From Dehalococcoidia bacterium (GTDB taxonomy: Bacteria; Chloroflexota; Dehalococcoidia; GIF9; AB-539-J10): 5,979 bases of DNA. Below are positions 5,447 through 5,979 of the stretch, one piece after another. The notes below the pieces were generated by a model, which did no database searches, had not been told where the DNA came from, and saw only the letters and a list, made by a program, of their open reading frames with translations. Location: assembly GCA_030603265.1 (NCBI GenBank), contig JAUVYD010000102.1, forward strand, positions 1-5,979, given 5' to 3'. Positions within the stretch are counted from its first letter, which is position 1, and each line of letters opens with the position of its first letter. Position numbers and translations under genes: made by a program.

Positions 5447-5467
5447 ATGGGAGAGTCATTTACCTGA
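5447..5467 (+). CDS. Six-codon mini-ORF with a strong ribosome binding site (leader peptide or gene remnant)
   Basis: It encodes MGESFT and then TGA. What makes it worth listing is the near-ideal ribosome binding site AAGGAGGA (5430-5437), with GGAGG 10 nt before the ATG, and a promoter-like TTGACA/TAGACT pair about 75 bp upstream. The strength of this site equals that of the transporter gene's own. It may be a translated leader peptide in a long 5' leader of the transporter gene, or the surviving start of a gene lost by deletion. The peptide has no run of one amino acid that would indicate classic attenuation. It cannot be proven from sequence alone. Confidence 0.35.
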   Translation: MGESFT

Positions 5468-5623
5468 AGCCGCTGGCTACCCGCTGGTCGACGGTCTTCG
5501 CTGCCAAATCCACTCCACGCTAGCCAGTTCATCCCCTCGCGTTGCCGTATTCGGGCACAAGACACGCTCTGCTTACACCCAATCGTGCGCCTGTGCTGGT
5601 ATGCGCTGCCGGGAGTCTACATA

Positions 5624-5629
5624 CATAAT
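5624..5629 (+). promoter_or_regulatory. Possible -10 box of the transporter gene
   Basis: CATAAT (5 of 6) with a start near 5636, giving a leader of about 22 nt. No convincing -35 box is seen at the right distance. Confidence 0.35.
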
Positions 5630-5640
5630 ACTCGGCAATA

Positions 5641-5649
5641 AAGGAGGAT
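5641..5649 (+). promoter_or_regulatory. Ribosome binding site of the substrate-binding protein gene
   Basis: AAGGAGGAT, with AGGAGG ending 10 nt before the ATG at 5658. It fixes the start of the lipoprotein signal peptide. Confidence 0.75.
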
Positions 5650-5657
5650 ATCAAGAA

Positions 5658-5979
5658 ATGAAACTCGGAAAACGCTGTTGGAGAGGGTTCCTCGTTATCG
5701 CGATGGCCCTCACACTGTTGGTGCTGCCGGTGCTGGGATGTGCACCGGAGGATAAAGACACAGTCGTGTTTGGAGACCTCAGCTGGGATAGTGCGCAGGT
5801 GGCCAACCGCATGGCGGCGTTCATTGTTCAGCATGGCTACGGCTACGAGGTTGACTACGTCCCGGGCGACACCATCACGATTCTCCAGGCCCTCCGCTCC
5901 GGTGACGTCGAGGTCAACATGGAGATCTTGGTGGAGAACCAGCAAGAGCCCTACGACGAGGCCCTGGCATCTGGTGACG
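5658..5979 (+). CDS. Glycine betaine/proline-type ABC transporter substrate-binding lipoprotein, cut by the window edge
   Basis: 107 residues of the N-terminus are visible. Residues 1-28 form a lipoprotein signal peptide: basic start MKLGKRCWRG, a hydrophobic core FLVIAMALTLLVLPV (11-25) and a lipobox ending LGC with the lipid-anchored cysteine C28. The mature part begins like OpuAC/ProX-family binding proteins: VVFGDLSWDSAQVANRMAAF (36-55), HGYGYEV (59-65), PGDTITILQALRSGDVEVNMEI (69-90). The aromatic residue W43 is in the position typical of the betaine-binding fold. The family binds glycine betaine, proline betaine, choline or related quaternary amines outside the membrane and delivers them to a permease and ATPase. 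Those genes would be expected to the right of the window. Ligand choice cannot be settled without the C-terminal part. It has a strong ribosome binding site and a long upstream spacer that may carry regulation. Confidence 0.9.
   Translation, partial: MKLGKRCWRGFLVIAMALTLLVLPVLGCAPEDKDTVVFGDLSWDSAQVANRMAAFIVQHGYGYEVDYVPGDTITILQALRSGDVEVNMEILVENQQEPYDEALASGD

Larger units (their letters stand above)
5174..5657. other. 484-bp region without an ordinary gene, between divergent genes
   Basis: It separates the YbaK-family gene (minus) from the transporter gene (plus). Open frames on both strands here are arginine- and serine-rich and show no family likeness. The left part (5174-5340) is GC-rich and should hold the minus-strand promoter. 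The right part holds a TTGACA element, a hairpin, a strong ribosome binding site with a six-codon ORF, and the -10 box of the transporter gene. A long-range 7-bp inverted repeat (CTGGCTA at 5473-5479, TAGCCAG at 5521-5527) lies between the mini-ORF and the transporter gene. I recognise no tRNA, SRP RNA or known riboswitch in it. Confidence 0.6.

Noticed and set aside
5459..5495. TPP-riboswitch-like string containing ACCTGA followed by CGCTGG elements
   Set aside because: The other required parts (a CTGAGA box and matching helices) are absent, so the likeness is superficial.
5194..5565. 123-codon minus-strand open frame upstream of the YbaK-family gene
   Set aside because: The translation is arginine/proline/serine-rich with no motif, no ribosome binding site was noticed, and it spans the promoter-bearing spacer.
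5468..5641. Read-through or selenocysteine extension of the mini-ORF (57 open codons after its TGA)
   Set aside because: The extension is rich in arginine, serine and leucine without domain character, and I see no SECIS-like hairpin placed after the TGA.

Overview
The window looks like a piece of an anaerobic bacterial chromosome of moderately high GC content. The style of the RF1, PrmC and ThyX proteins, the glycine-betaine-type binding lipoprotein and a stand-alone 4-hydroxybutyryl-CoA dehydratase suggest Chloroflexota, possibly the Dehalococcoidia. That placement is inference from protein character, not from a marker search. I see no insertion sequence, phage gene, CRISPR array, tRNA or rRNA.

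Layout. Bases 1-1677 (minus strand) hold the translation-termination pair prfA (RF1, GTG start) and prmC (RF glutamine methyltransferase, running off the left edge). They overlap by 44 bp and sit behind a good sigma70-type promoter at 1707-1735. Upstream on the same strand, 1775-2335 encodes a macro-domain protein (ADP-ribose or O-acetyl-ADP-ribose binding or hydrolysis). From the same 120-bp spacer, in the other direction, starts a 489-residue 4-hydroxybutyryl-CoA dehydratase (2456-3925, abfD) with all four iron-sulfur ligands in place, a TATAAT promoter and a strong ribosome binding site. A GC-rich 11-bp hairpin follows it. Then come a -10 box, an E-box-like inverted repeat at the predicted transcription start, and thyX (4075-4665, flavin-dependent thymidylate synthase).

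Convergent to thyX is a YbaK/EbsC-family aminoacyl-tRNA deacylase (4712-5173, minus). The next 484 bp (5174-5657) have no ordinary gene. They hold a promoter-like TTGACA element, a small hairpin, a strong ribosome binding site and a six-codon mini-ORF, about 190 bp upstream of the last gene. That gene (5658 to the right edge, truncated) is a lipoprotein substrate-binding subunit of a glycine betaine/proline-type ABC transporter.

How they fit together. prfA and prmC are a functional unit, since PrmC methylates the GGQ glutamine of RF1. The other genes look like independent transcription units: nucleotide synthesis (thyX), translation quality control (YbaK family), ADP-ribose metabolism (macro), fermentative or C4 acyl-CoA metabolism (abfD) and osmolyte or methylamine uptake. 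No other 4-hydroxybutyrate pathway gene is present here. I found no clearly new multi-gene system. The most unusual material is the isolated abfD, the structured abfD-thyX spacer and the leader with a mini-ORF before the transporter gene.
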